From Phytohabitans suffuscus (GTDB taxonomy: Bacteria > Actinomycetota > Actinomycetes > Mycobacteriales > Micromonosporaceae): a DNA stretch of 64,000 bases. The notes beneath the pieces were generated by a model. The model had not been told where the DNA came from, made no database searches, and saw nothing but the letters and a program-made list of their open reading frames with translations. A program made the position numbers and the translations under genes. Shown here piece after piece: positions 57,101-64,000 of the stretch. The stretch covers positions 2,232,001 to 2,296,000 of the forward strand of contig NZ_AP022871.1 in NCBI RefSeq assembly GCF_011764565.1. Direction: 5' to 3'. Each line of letters opens with the position of its first letter. Position 1 is the first letter of the stretch.

Positions 57101-57349
57101 GCTGAGGCCGGCGATGCCCTGCACGCCGTTCTCGATCGGCTCTGTCACGCGCTGCTCGACGATCTCCGGCGCGGCACCCGGGTAGGGCACCACGACGAAC
57201 GCCGCGGGAAACTCCAACGAAGGCAGCAGCTGCTGCTTCAGCGAGGGGATCGCGAACGCCCCGAACGCGGTGACGACCACCGCGACGAGCGCGACCAGAC
57301 CGCGGTTGGCGAGGCTGAGTCTGGCGAACAACGACATGTCGGAGCTCAC
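54125..57349 (-). CDS. RND family efflux permease (AcrB-like) without adaptor
   Basis: A 1074-aa HAE/AcrB-type protein: TM1 at about 14-32 ([20 protein letters not shown]), porter domains, a block of five helices (about 345-500) and the second set (about 880-1040), a full duplicated RND. Motifs include [20 protein letters not shown] and the proton-relay helix region [27 protein letters not shown] with its two Asp residues. No membrane-fusion or outer-membrane gene is adjacent, as expected in a Gram-positive organism. The Pro/Gly-rich tail after ~1035 is cytoplasmic. Substrate is unknown; it diverges from thrC. Confidence 0.92.
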   Translation of the reverse strand: MSSDMSLFARLSLANRGLVALVAVVVTAFGAFAIPSLKQQLLPSLEFPAAFVVVPYPGAAPEIVEQRVTEPIENGVQGIAGLSKVTSTSREGSASIQVEFAFGTDLDDAVNKLQTALNRVGPQLPDGVEPQVFAGSTDDLPAIVLSASNSGGGDEKALADRLERTVLPDLEGIDGVRTVDIEGARDPVVAVTPDPAKMAAAGIDVRAIGTALQANGVTIPAGALTADDRTRTIQVGTPITTIDQLRELWLAPGPGANPVQLGAVATVEPGLAPPTGFTRTNGQDSLGIAVTATPDGNAVEISHEIRDRLAELSASSGATLTVIFDQAPFVEKSIDSLTTEGLLGLLMAVLVILVFLLSVRSTLVTAVSIPLSVLVALIALWIGDYSLNLLTLGALTIAVGRVVDDSIVVLENIKRHLGYGEDKRRAILEGVREVAGAVTASTLTTVAVFAPIALVGGFVGQLFAPFAITVTVALLASLLVSLTVIPVLAYWFLRPATGAGDEASVRRAAEERERHSFLQLAYLPVIDFATRRRWATVGIGLAVLLGTFGLSTQLKTNFLDDSGQDTFVISQELPPGTSLDATDAAARQVESVLAGRDDIESYQVNAGGGGAPWQGGGVTEASFSVTVKEGVDSEEVQDELREQLGGMSGAGEILVGGGGAGGGSTDELAVIVQAGDSETLTQATEQVRQAMAETPDVAQVTTSLSDDVPRLDVVVDRATATRVGLTEQAVGQIVAQLMRGGPVGQVAIDGVQQDVVVNAVDPPATVEALRAYRIGSFRLDDVADIDEVSGPIAITRIDGERSATVTGTATGSNVGAVSAALTERLEGLDLPPGATYEIGGVSADQAEAFADLGLAVLAAIAIVFVIMVATFRSLIQPFILLVSIPFAATGAITLLLVTGTPLGVPALIGILMLVGIVVTNAIVLMDLINQYRQQGMPVLEAVVEGGRRRLRPILMTAIATIFALLPMALGLTGEGGFISQPLAIVVIGGLISSTLLTLVLVPTLYTMVESFKERFGRGGGEPRLAFAGSGGHVPSGNGHEPLVAPPPSKPSAALVEGTDQFEVLRLPKIKKPTQ

Positions 57350-57568
57350 TCCAAGGGGTGGGAAAGCACGAGGGATGCGGCGCTCACCTTAGCGGTCGTC
57401 ACTCTGGTCCGGTGTAGGACATCCGGCCTCACCTGCCCCAGCCATACCGCCTTTCACTCTTTTTGTTACGAAGATTCGTCCCGGCAGGTGGTTATCGGCC
57501 GGGTGGGGAACACTTCGGCGCGGGACAGTGGGCATCCTGGACCTGCGACGCGAGACAGGAGATACGCC

Positions 57569-58618
57569 ATGTGGCGGGGTCTTATAGAGCAGTACCGGGA
57601 CCGCCTGCCGGTCACCGATTCCACGCCGGTCGTCACGCTGTACGAGGGCAACACACCGCTCGTGCCCGCTCCCGTGCTGTCGTCCCGGCTCGGCTGCGAC
57701 GTCTACCTCAAGGTCGAGGGGTCCAACCCGACCGGCTCGTTCAAGGACCGGGGCATGACGCTGGCGGTCTCCAAGGCGGTCGAGAGCGGCTCGAAGGCGA
57801 TCATCTGCGCCTCGACCGGCAACACCTCGGCCTCCGCCGCGGCGTACGCGGCACGCGCCGGTCTCACCTGCGCCGTGCTGGTGCCGCAGGGCAAGATCGC
57901 GCTCGGCAAGCTGGCCCAGGCGCTGGTGCACGGGGCAAAGCTGCTCCAGGTCAGCGGCAACTTCGACGACTGCCTGTCGCTGGCCGCCAAGCTCTCCGTC
58001 GACTACCCGGTGGCCCTGGTCAACTCGGTCAACATCGATCGCATCCACGGGCAGAAGACGGCCGCCTACGAGATCGTCGAGGCGCTCGGCGACGCGCCCG
58101 ACATCCACTGCCTGCCGGTCGGCAACGCCGGCAACATCACCGCGTACTGGCTGGGCTACCAGGACGACCACGCCGACGGCAACTCCACGCGCAGGCCGCG
58201 GATGTTCGGCTTCCAGGCCTCCGGCGCGGCCCCGATCGTGACCGGCGAGGTGGTGGCCGAGCCGTCCACGATCGCCACCGCCATCCGCATCGGCAACCCG
58301 GCGAGCTGGACCAAGGCGGTCGACGCCCGCGACTCCTCCAGCGGCCTGATCGCCTCCGTCACCGACCGGCAGATCCTCTCCGCCTACCGGTTGCTCGCCC
58401 GCGAGGTCGGCGTCTTCGTCGAGCTGGCGAGCGCGGCCAGCGTGGCCGGCCTGCTCCAGGAGGCCGAGGCGGGCCGCGTCCCGCGCGGCTCGACGGTCGT
58501 CTGCACGGTCACCGGCCACGGCCTCAAAGACCCCGAGTGGGCCATCTCGACGGCCCCGTCGCCGACCACGATCCAGCTCGACGTCGTCGCCGCCGCGCGG
58601 GCCCTCGACCTCGCCTAG
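57569..58618 (+). CDS. thrC: Threonine synthase
   Basis: A 349-aa PLP enzyme of the class I, short type usual in actinobacteria. ATG 57569 is chosen ([15 protein letters not shown]); the open frame extends upstream without homology. The PLP Lys is in [20 protein letters not shown], the phosphate loop in [16 protein letters not shown], and [18 protein letters not shown] is conserved. It converts O-phosphohomoserine to threonine. It is on the plus strand, opposite to hom and thrB, although actinobacteria usually have hom-thrC-thrB in one direction. Confidence 0.94.
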   Translation: MWRGLIEQYRDRLPVTDSTPVVTLYEGNTPLVPAPVLSSRLGCDVYLKVEGSNPTGSFKDRGMTLAVSKAVESGSKAIICASTGNTSASAAAYAARAGLTCAVLVPQGKIALGKLAQALVHGAKLLQVSGNFDDCLSLAAKLSVDYPVALVNSVNIDRIHGQKTAAYEIVEALGDAPDIHCLPVGNAGNITAYWLGYQDDHADGNSTRRPRMFGFQASGAAPIVTGEVVAEPSTIATAIRIGNPASWTKAVDARDSSSGLIASVTDRQILSAYRLLAREVGVFVELASAASVAGLLQEAEAGRVPRGSTVVCTVTGHGLKDPEWAISTAPSPTTIQLDVVAAARALDLA

Positions 58619-58642
58619 CGAAAGACCTTCCAGGAATTCAGG

Positions 58643-58680
58643 GCTGCCGCGATGTCCGCGGTGGTCCGGGCCGTTGCTCC
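58643..58680. repeat. Partial third copy of the dispersed repeat block
   Basis: The stretch beginning GCTGCCGCGATGTCCGC at 58643 matches the first ~38 bases of the 57-bp block at 21546 and 43040 with a few substitutions. It occupies the short gap between the convergent thrC and hom stop codons. The hairpin part of the repeat is absent here. Confidence 0.65.
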
Positions 58681-58681
58681 G

Positions 58682-59974
58682 CTACGTCGCCTCGATGCCC
58701 TCGACGCGCAGGACGCTGGCGATCGAGCGGACGATGTCGAGCTGCTGAAGCTCGCGGACCGTCGCGGTGAGCGCGGCGTCGGGGGCGGCGTGGGTGACGA
58801 TCACGAGCACCGCGTCGTCGCCGCGGCCGGACTGGCGCACGGTGGCGATCGAGACGTCGTGCTTGGCGAAGACGCCGGCCACCGCGGCCAGCACGCCCGC
58901 GCGGTCGGCCACGTCGAGGCTGATGTGGTAGCGGGTGACCGCCTCGCCCATCGGCCGGATCGGCAGGTCGGCGTAGCGGGACTCGCTCGCCGCGCGGACG
59001 CCGGCCAGCCGGTTGCGGCTCACCGCGACGATGTCGCCGAGCACGGCGCTCGCGGTGGGCGCGCCGCCGGCGCCCCGGCCGTAGAACATGAGCTGCCCGG
59101 CCGCCGCGGCCTCGACGAAGACCGCGTTGAACGCGTCGCCGACGCTGGCCAGCGGATGGGTCCGCGGGATCATCGCCGGGTGCACGCGCACGCTGACCGA
59201 GTCGTCGATGCGCGCCGCGATGCACAGCAGCTTGATGGTGCAGCCCATCGCCTTGGCGCTGGCCATGTCGGCGGCGGTGACCTCGGTGATGCCCTCGCGG
59301 TGCACGTCGGCCGCGCTCACCCGGCTGTGGAACGCGAGCGAGGCGAGGATCGCCGCCTTGGCCGCGGCGTCGAAGCCCTCGACGTCGGCGGTGGGGTCGG
59401 CCTCCGCGTACCCGAGGGCGGTCGCCTCCTCCAGCGCCTCGGTGAAGCCGGCGCCGGTGGAGTCCATCGAGGAGAGGATGTAGTTGGTGGTGCCGTTGAC
59501 GATGCCGGTGACCTTGGTGATCGTGTCGCCGTGCAACGACTCGCGGAGCGGGCGCAGCAGCGGGATCGCGCCCGCGACGGACGCCTCGTAGTACAGGTCC
59601 GCGCCGCCCTCGGTGGCCGCGTCGTGCAGCGTGCCCCCGTCTTCGGCCAGCAGCGCCTTGTTGGCGGTCACCACGCTCTTGCCGGCCTTGAGCGCCTCGA
59701 CGAGCCACGTGCGGGCCGGCTCGATGCCGCCGACCACCTCGACCACCACGTCGACGTCGTCGCGCTTCACGAGGCCGAGCGCGTCGGTCGTGAAGAGCGC
59801 CGGGTCGACGGGCACGTCACCCCTGTCGCGGCCGAGCCGCCGCACGGCGATGCCGGCGATCTCCACCGGCGCGCCGATCCGGGCCGTGAGGTCGCCCGCC
59901 TGATCGAGCAGCAGCCGCACCACCTCCGACCCGACCGTGCCGCACCCCAACAGCGCCACCCGTACAGGCTTCAT
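58682..59974 (-). CDS. hom: Homoserine dehydrogenase
   Basis: A 430-aa enzyme reducing aspartate semialdehyde to homoserine. It has the NAD(P) motif ALLGCGTVGSEVVRLL (residues 8-23), VVEVVGGIEPARTWLVEALKAGKSVVTANKALLA, the catalytic region GIVNGTTNYILSSMDSTGAGF, and a C-terminal ACT domain (YHISLDVADRAGVLAAVAGVFAKH) for threonine feedback. Its ATG overlaps the lysA stop (ATGA), as in the conserved argS-lysA-hom cluster. Confidence 0.95.
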   Translation of the reverse strand: MKPVRVALLGCGTVGSEVVRLLLDQAGDLTARIGAPVEIAGIAVRRLGRDRGDVPVDPALFTTDALGLVKRDDVDVVVEVVGGIEPARTWLVEALKAGKSVVTANKALLAEDGGTLHDAATEGGADLYYEASVAGAIPLLRPLRESLHGDTITKVTGIVNGTTNYILSSMDSTGAGFTEALEEATALGYAEADPTADVEGFDAAAKAAILASLAFHSRVSAADVHREGITEVTAADMASAKAMGCTIKLLCIAARIDDSVSVRVHPAMIPRTHPLASVGDAFNAVFVEAAAAGQLMFYGRGAGGAPTASAVLGDIVAVSRNRLAGVRAASESRYADLPIRPMGEAVTRYHISLDVADRAGVLAAVAGVFAKHDVSIATVRQSGRGDDAVLVIVTHAAPDAALTATVRELQQLDIVRSIASVLRVEGIEAT

Positions 59975-61356
59975 CCCACATCCAATGCCAGCAGGTCGTC
60001 CTCGGTCTCCCGCCGAACGATCACACGCGTCTGCCCGTCACGCACCGCTACCACCGGTGGGCGTGGCACGTGGTTGTAGTTGCTCGCCATGCTCCGGCAG
60101 TAGGCGCCGGTGCCGGGCACGGCGAGAAGATCTCCGGGCTGCACGTCGGCGGGCAGGAATTCATCCTTAACGACCACGTCACCTGACTCGCAATGTTTTC
60201 CCACGACCCGGGCGAGGATGGGCGGCGCCGGGGAGACCCGGGAGGCGACCGTGGCCGAGTACGTCGCGCCGTAGAGCGCCGCCCGGATGTTGTCGCTCAT
60301 CCCGCCGTCGACGCTCACGTACGTGCGGATGCCGTCGACGTCCTTAACCGTGCCCACCTCGTACAGCGTGAAGACCGCCGGCCCGACGATCGCCCGGCCC
60401 GGCTCGATCGACAGCCGGGGCAGCGCCAGCCGCAGCGCCTCGCACTCGTCCGCCACGATCTTGTCGATCCGCTTGGCCAGGTCGGAGGGGGCGGCCGGAT
60501 CGTCCTGCGTCGTGTACGCGATGCCGAAGCCACCGCCCAGGTCGAGCTCGGGCAGCTCGACCCCGCGGGCGTCGCGGATCTGCGCCTGCAGCCCGAGCAC
60601 GCGGCGGGCGGAGACCTCGAACCCGCTCGTGTCGAAGATCTGCGAGCCGATGTGCGAGTGCAGGCCGCGCAGGTCGAGCACGCCGTCGTCAACGATCCGC
60701 AGCGCCGCCTCGAGCGCCGTGCCACCGGCGAGCGAGAACCCGAACTTCTGGTCCTCGTGCGCGGTCGCGATGAACTCGTGCGTGTGCGCCTCGACGCCGA
60801 CGGTCACCCGCAGCAGCACCCCGGGCCGCGTGCCCAGGTCGCGCGCGATGGCGGTGAGCCGCTCGATCTCGTGGAACGAGTCGACGATGATCCGCCCGAC
60901 CCCGGCCTCGACCGCCCGGGTCAGCTCGGCGACCGACTTGTTGTTGCCGTGGAAGCCGATCCGCTCCGGCGGCATCCCGGCGCTGAGCGCGGTGGCCAGC
61001 TCGCCGCCGGTGCAGACGTCGAGGTGCAGCCCCTCCTCCGCGATGATCCGCACCACCGCGCGGCAGAGGAACGCCTTGCCCGCGTAGTACACGTCGCAGC
61101 CGGCGAACGCGGCCACGAAGTCGCGGCAGCGCTCCCGCATGTCGTTTTCGTCGAGGATGTAGGCGGGGGTGCCGAACCGCTCCGCCAGCTCCCGCACGCT
61201 GACCCCACCGATGGCGAGCGCGCCGTCGGCGGCGCGCGCGACGCTGGTGGGCCAGAGCTGCGGCAGGATCACGTTGACGTCTTCGGGGGTACGCAGCCAG
61301 CCCGGCCCGCGGCTGCCCAGCTCTCCGTGCAGTGCCCCCGCCTCGTGCGCGCGCAA
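59971..61356 (-). CDS. lysA: Diaminopimelate decarboxylase
   Basis: A 461-aa fold-III PLP enzyme, the last step of lysine synthesis. The PLP Lys is in CDVYYAGKAFLCRAVVRI, HSHIGSQIFD and ELDLGGGFGIAYT hold the phosphate loop, and GKHCESGDVVVKD carries the cross-subunit catalytic Cys. The likely start is TTG 61356 (MRAHEAGALHGELGSRGPGW), 3 nt after the argS stop; no ATG or GTG fits the conserved N-terminus better. Confidence 0.94.
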   Translation of the reverse strand: MRAHEAGALHGELGSRGPGWLRTPEDVNVILPQLWPTSVARAADGALAIGGVSVRELAERFGTPAYILDENDMRERCRDFVAAFAGCDVYYAGKAFLCRAVVRIIAEEGLHLDVCTGGELATALSAGMPPERIGFHGNNKSVAELTRAVEAGVGRIIVDSFHEIERLTAIARDLGTRPGVLLRVTVGVEAHTHEFIATAHEDQKFGFSLAGGTALEAALRIVDDGVLDLRGLHSHIGSQIFDTSGFEVSARRVLGLQAQIRDARGVELPELDLGGGFGIAYTTQDDPAAPSDLAKRIDKIVADECEALRLALPRLSIEPGRAIVGPAVFTLYEVGTVKDVDGIRTYVSVDGGMSDNIRAALYGATYSATVASRVSPAPPILARVVGKHCESGDVVVKDEFLPADVQPGDLLAVPGTGAYCRSMASNYNHVPRPPVVAVRDGQTRVIVRRETEDDLLALDVG

Positions 61357-61359
61357 GCC

Positions 61360-63003
61360 CTACATCCTCTCCGGCGCCGAGACGCCCAGCAGGTCAAGAC
61401 CGTTAGCGATCACGGTACGGGTGGCGTCGTTGAGCCACAGCCGCGCGCGGTGCAGATCACCGATCGGCTCGTCGCCCACCGGCAGGATGCGGCAGTTGTC
61501 GTAGAAGCGGTGGTACGAGCCGGCCAGCTCCTCCAGGTAGCGGGCCACCCGGTGCGGCTCGCGCAGCTCGGCCGCGGCGGCCACGATCGCCGGGTAGTCG
61601 CCGAGCGCCTTGAGCAGGTCCTGCTCCTTCTCGTGGCCGAGCAGCTCGGGCCGGAAGTCGTCGGCCTCGCCCCGGGTCAGCCCCACCTCGGCGGCGTTGC
61701 GGGAGACGCTGGCGGTGCGGGCGGCGACGTACTGCACGTAGTAGACCGGGTTGTCGCGCGTGCTCCGGGTCCACAGGTCGACGTCGATGTCGATCGGCGA
61801 GTCGCTGGAGAAGCGGGCCAGCGCGTACCGCGCGGCGTCGACCCCGATCGACTCGACCAGGTCCTCGATCGTCACGACCGTGCCGGCGCGCTTGCTCATC
61901 CGCAGCGGCTCGCCGTCCTTGACCAGGTTGACCAGCTGGCCGATGAGGATCTCAAGCGTGCGCTCGGGCTGGTCGCCGAAGCAGGCGGCCATCGCCCGCA
62001 TCCGCCCGATGTATCCGTGGTGGTCGGCGCCGAGCAGCATCATCAGGCGCTCGAAGCCGCGCTCGCGCTTGTCCAGGTAGTACGCGCAGTCGGCGGCGAA
62101 GTAGGTCCACTCCCCGTCCGACTTGCGCAGCACCCGGTCCTTGTCGTCGCCGAAGTCGGTGGTGCGCAGCCAGATCGCGCCGGCCGCGTCGTACACGTGG
62201 CCCTGCTCGCGCAGCCGGGCCAGCGCGGTCTCCAACTCGCCCCGCGAGTGCAGGTCGGACTCGCGGAAGAACAGGTCGAACGGCACCCCGAAGTCGGCCA
62301 GCGAGGTGCGGATCTCGCGCAGCATCCGCGCCACGCCCTCGTCCCGGAACGTCGCCTCGCCGGCGTCCGGGTGGTCCTTCTTGATCGCGTCGGCGATCTG
62401 CTTGATGTACTCCCCCGCGTACCCGTCCTCGGGCACCGGCCGCCCGCCGGCGGCTGCCTCCAGCGAGCGGGCGAAGCGGTCGATCTGGGCGCCGGCGTCG
62501 TTCACGTAGTACTCGGTGCCGACGTCGGCACCGGACGCGCGGAGCAGTCGGGCCAGCGCGTCGCCGAGCGCGGCCCAGCGGGCACCGCCGATGTGCACCG
62601 GGCCGGTCGGGTTGGCCGAGACGAACTCGAGGTTGATCCGCTGGCCGGCGAGGCGGTCGCTGTGCCCGTACTCCCGGCCGGTCTGGACCACGACGCGGGC
62701 GAGCTGGCCCGCGGAGGCCGTGTCGAGCCGGATGTTGAGGAAGCCCGGACCGGCGATCTCGACCGACTTGACCCCCGGTGTCCGGCCCAGGTGGTCGGCG
62801 ATGCCGGCGGCCAGGTCACGGGGCTGAGCCCTCACTTTTTTCGCCAGCTGGAGCGCGATCGTCGATGCGTAGTCGCCATGCTCAGGGTTGCGCGGGCGCT
62901 CGACCGTGGTCGATGCTGGCAGGGCGGCAGGATCGAGCCCGCGCTCGGAAAAGAGCGCGCGGGCAGCGGCGAGGACAGCCTCAGCGAGCTTGGCGGGAGT
63001 CAC
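61360..63003 (-). CDS. argS: Arginyl-tRNA synthetase
   Basis: A 547-aa class I synthetase. The HIGH-equivalent is HIGG in [39 protein letters not shown] carries the KMSKS-like motif. The N-terminal Add-1 domain and the anticodon-binding helices at the end ([20 protein letters not shown]) are present. The start codon is GTG 63003. It is the first gene of the argS-lysA-hom run and diverges from the DUF3105 gene by 97 bp. Confidence 0.95.
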   Translation of the reverse strand: MTPAKLAEAVLAAARALFSERGLDPAALPASTTVERPRNPEHGDYASTIALQLAKKVRAQPRDLAAGIADHLGRTPGVKSVEIAGPGFLNIRLDTASAGQLARVVVQTGREYGHSDRLAGQRINLEFVSANPTGPVHIGGARWAALGDALARLLRASGADVGTEYYVNDAGAQIDRFARSLEAAAGGRPVPEDGYAGEYIKQIADAIKKDHPDAGEATFRDEGVARMLREIRTSLADFGVPFDLFFRESDLHSRGELETALARLREQGHVYDAAGAIWLRTTDFGDDKDRVLRKSDGEWTYFAADCAYYLDKRERGFERLMMLLGADHHGYIGRMRAMAACFGDQPERTLEILIGQLVNLVKDGEPLRMSKRAGTVVTIEDLVESIGVDAARYALARFSSDSPIDIDVDLWTRSTRDNPVYYVQYVAARTASVSRNAAEVGLTRGEADDFRPELLGHEKEQDLLKALGDYPAIVAAAAELREPHRVARYLEELAGSYHRFYDNCRILPVGDEPIGDLHRARLWLNDATRTVIANGLDLLGVSAPERM

Positions 63004-63100
63004 CGAGCAATGCTAGCGGGGTACAGTGGGTGCCTCGGCGGCGACCCTGTGCCCGTGCTCGATCCGCCACCCCCGTGACCGACCGACCAGACGAGGCACC

Positions 63101-63940
63101 ATGAGCGTGAGTACCCCGGCCGGCGACCAGCGCCGTCCGTCCGTGGTCAGTACCGGCAAGAAGGCGCCGGCTGGCTCTGCCAAGTCGTCCACCGCCGCCA
63201 AGTCGACCTCGGCCGCCGCCCGCAAGGGCACCAGCTCAGGCGGTAAGGGCGGCGGCGCGGGCAAGGGCGGCGGCGGCAAGGGCCCCCGCAAGCCGATCAC
63301 GCCGGTCAAGGTGAGCCAGGGCCGCAACTGGGGCCCGATCGGCCTCTTCGTCGCGGTCGGCGTGCTGGCCGTCGCCATCGTCGGTTATGGGGCATATGCG
63401 GCGTTCCAGGGCTCCCGGTCGTGGGAGGACCGCGCGGCCGACATCGACGGCATCGTCAACTACCGCGAAGAGGACCCCTCGCTGACCCAGGGGGGCCAGC
63501 ACGTGGCGGGCAAGGTGGAGTACACGGTCAACCCGCCGGTCGGCGGCCAGCACAACAACGACTGGCAAAACTGCATGGGTGACGTCTACGACGCCCCGAT
63601 CGCCAGCGAGCACGCGGTGCACAGCCTGGAGCACGGCGCGGTCTGGATCACGTACCGGCCGGACCTGCCCCAGGACCAGGTCGACACGCTCGCCGCGAAG
63701 GTGCGCGGCACCGAAAAGCTGATGTTGAGCCCGTTCGAGGGCCTGGACAGCCCGATCTCCCTGCAGGCTTGGGGCTACCAGCTCAAGGTCGACAACGCCG
63801 GCGACAGCCGCATCGACGCCTTCATCAAGGCGCTGCGGGTCAACGCCTCGGTCGAGGGCCCGACCGCGCTCTGCGCCCAGGGCATCACCGCCACCGGCAC
63901 CGAGCCGCGTAACCTGCAGCCCGCGCAGCAGGGCGGCTGA
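63101..63940 (+). CDS. DUF3105 family membrane-anchored protein
   Basis: A 279-aa protein. ATG 63101 precedes a basic, Ser/Thr/Lys/Gly-rich cytoplasmic N-terminus (residues 1-70, including a GGKGGGAGKGGGGKG tract), one membrane helix (about 83-105, WGPIGLFVAVGVLAVAIVGYGAYA) and the extracytoplasmic DUF3105 domain: QHVAGKVEYTVNPPVGGQHN, NCMGDVYDAPIASEHAVHSLEHGAVWITYRPD. The His-rich H-x-x-H-x-L-E-H segment and single Cys could bind copper or another metal, which is inference. In relatives it is followed by a DUF305 gene, consistent with the next partial ORF. Confidence 0.82.
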   Translation: MSVSTPAGDQRRPSVVSTGKKAPAGSAKSSTAAKSTSAAARKGTSSGGKGGGAGKGGGGKGPRKPITPVKVSQGRNWGPIGLFVAVGVLAVAIVGYGAYAAFQGSRSWEDRAADIDGIVNYREEDPSLTQGGQHVAGKVEYTVNPPVGGQHNNDWQNCMGDVYDAPIASEHAVHSLEHGAVWITYRPDLPQDQVDTLAAKVRGTEKLMLSPFEGLDSPISLQAWGYQLKVDNAGDSRIDAFIKALRVNASVEGPTALCAQGITATGTEPRNLQPAQQGG

Positions 63941-63944
63941 GCCA

Positions 63945-64000
63945 GTGGTGGCCACCGCCACTTCCCCCGACGAAACGACCGCATCGTCGCCCGACGGCCC
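63945..64000 (+). CDS. Start of a following gene, cut by the window end
   Basis: Two adjacent in-frame GTG codons (63945, 63948) begin 5 nt after the DUF3105 stop and the frame is open to the end of the window (VATATSPDETTASSPDG). DUF305 genes commonly follow DUF3105 genes, but too little is present to identify it. Confidence 0.35.
   Translation, partial: MVATATSPDETTASSPDG

Noticed and set aside
54233..58618. Giant plus-strand ORF of 1461 aa
   Set aside because: Only the part from 57569 is real (thrC). The rest is the reverse frame of the RND gene.

Overview
This is a G+C-rich window with GTG and TTG starts and many 4-bp ATGA/GTGA/TGATG gene overlaps. Gene content (NucS, MurA with an Asp-type active site, the argS-lysA-hom and rho-rpmE-prfA-prmC-sua5-atp clusters, DUF2550, DUF3105) points to a filamentous actinobacterium, most likely of the Micromonosporaceae. 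That placement is inferred from gene order and protein flavour only; no 16S gene is present.

Layout. 0-4.4 kb: 3' end of aminopeptidase N, a DUF559-like protein, the mismatch endonuclease NucS, a DUF4126 membrane protein and a two-gene hypothetical cassette. 4.4-8 kb: a GntR/YtrA-type regulator with two ABC ATPase/permease pairs and a palindromic operator. 8-13.4 kb: a sugar isomerase-like protein diverging from a compact four-gene module (small helical protein, alpha-helical protein, FtsK/EccC-like ATPase, coiled-coil membrane protein), the best candidate here for an uncharacterised system. 13.4-21.5 kb: ethylmalonyl-CoA mutase, an ABC pair, 3-hydroxybutyryl-CoA dehydrogenase, MurA, a PduO-type cobalamin adenosyltransferase (the cofactor enzyme for the mutase) and a lipoprotein. 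21.8-32.7 kb: DUF2550, the F1Fo ATP synthase genes with a LytR-CpsA-Psr gene between atpD and atpC, and glyA. 32.8-42.9 kb: class A PBP, LPMO, two YrdC/Sua5-type genes around a low-Mr phosphatase, prmC, a TPR-GGDEF cyclase, prfA, rpmE and a polynucleotide kinase-phosphatase. 42.9-43.7 kb: a gene-free nest of repeats. 43.7-58.6 kb: a secreted glycosidase-phosphoesterase, NO synthase, rho, thrB, a ribbon-helix-helix-like protein, SPFH, MFS, RND and an inverted thrC. 58.6-64 kb: hom, lysA, argS, DUF3105.

Two window-wide observations matter most. First, eight genes between 17 and 47 kb (hbd, atpC, atpD, an atpI/Z-like gene, glyA, the PBP gene, sua5 and the glycosidase gene) each look one base short in or next to a G/C run. 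Because atpD and glyA are normally vital and every event is a deletion, I read these as consensus errors and annotate the genes as full-length. Second, an intergenic repeat family occurs at about 21.5-21.8, 42.9-43.5 and 58.64 kb. Two copies carry a long hairpin with a compensatory base-pair change.

No rRNA, tRNA, CRISPR array, phage or complete transposase gene was seen.
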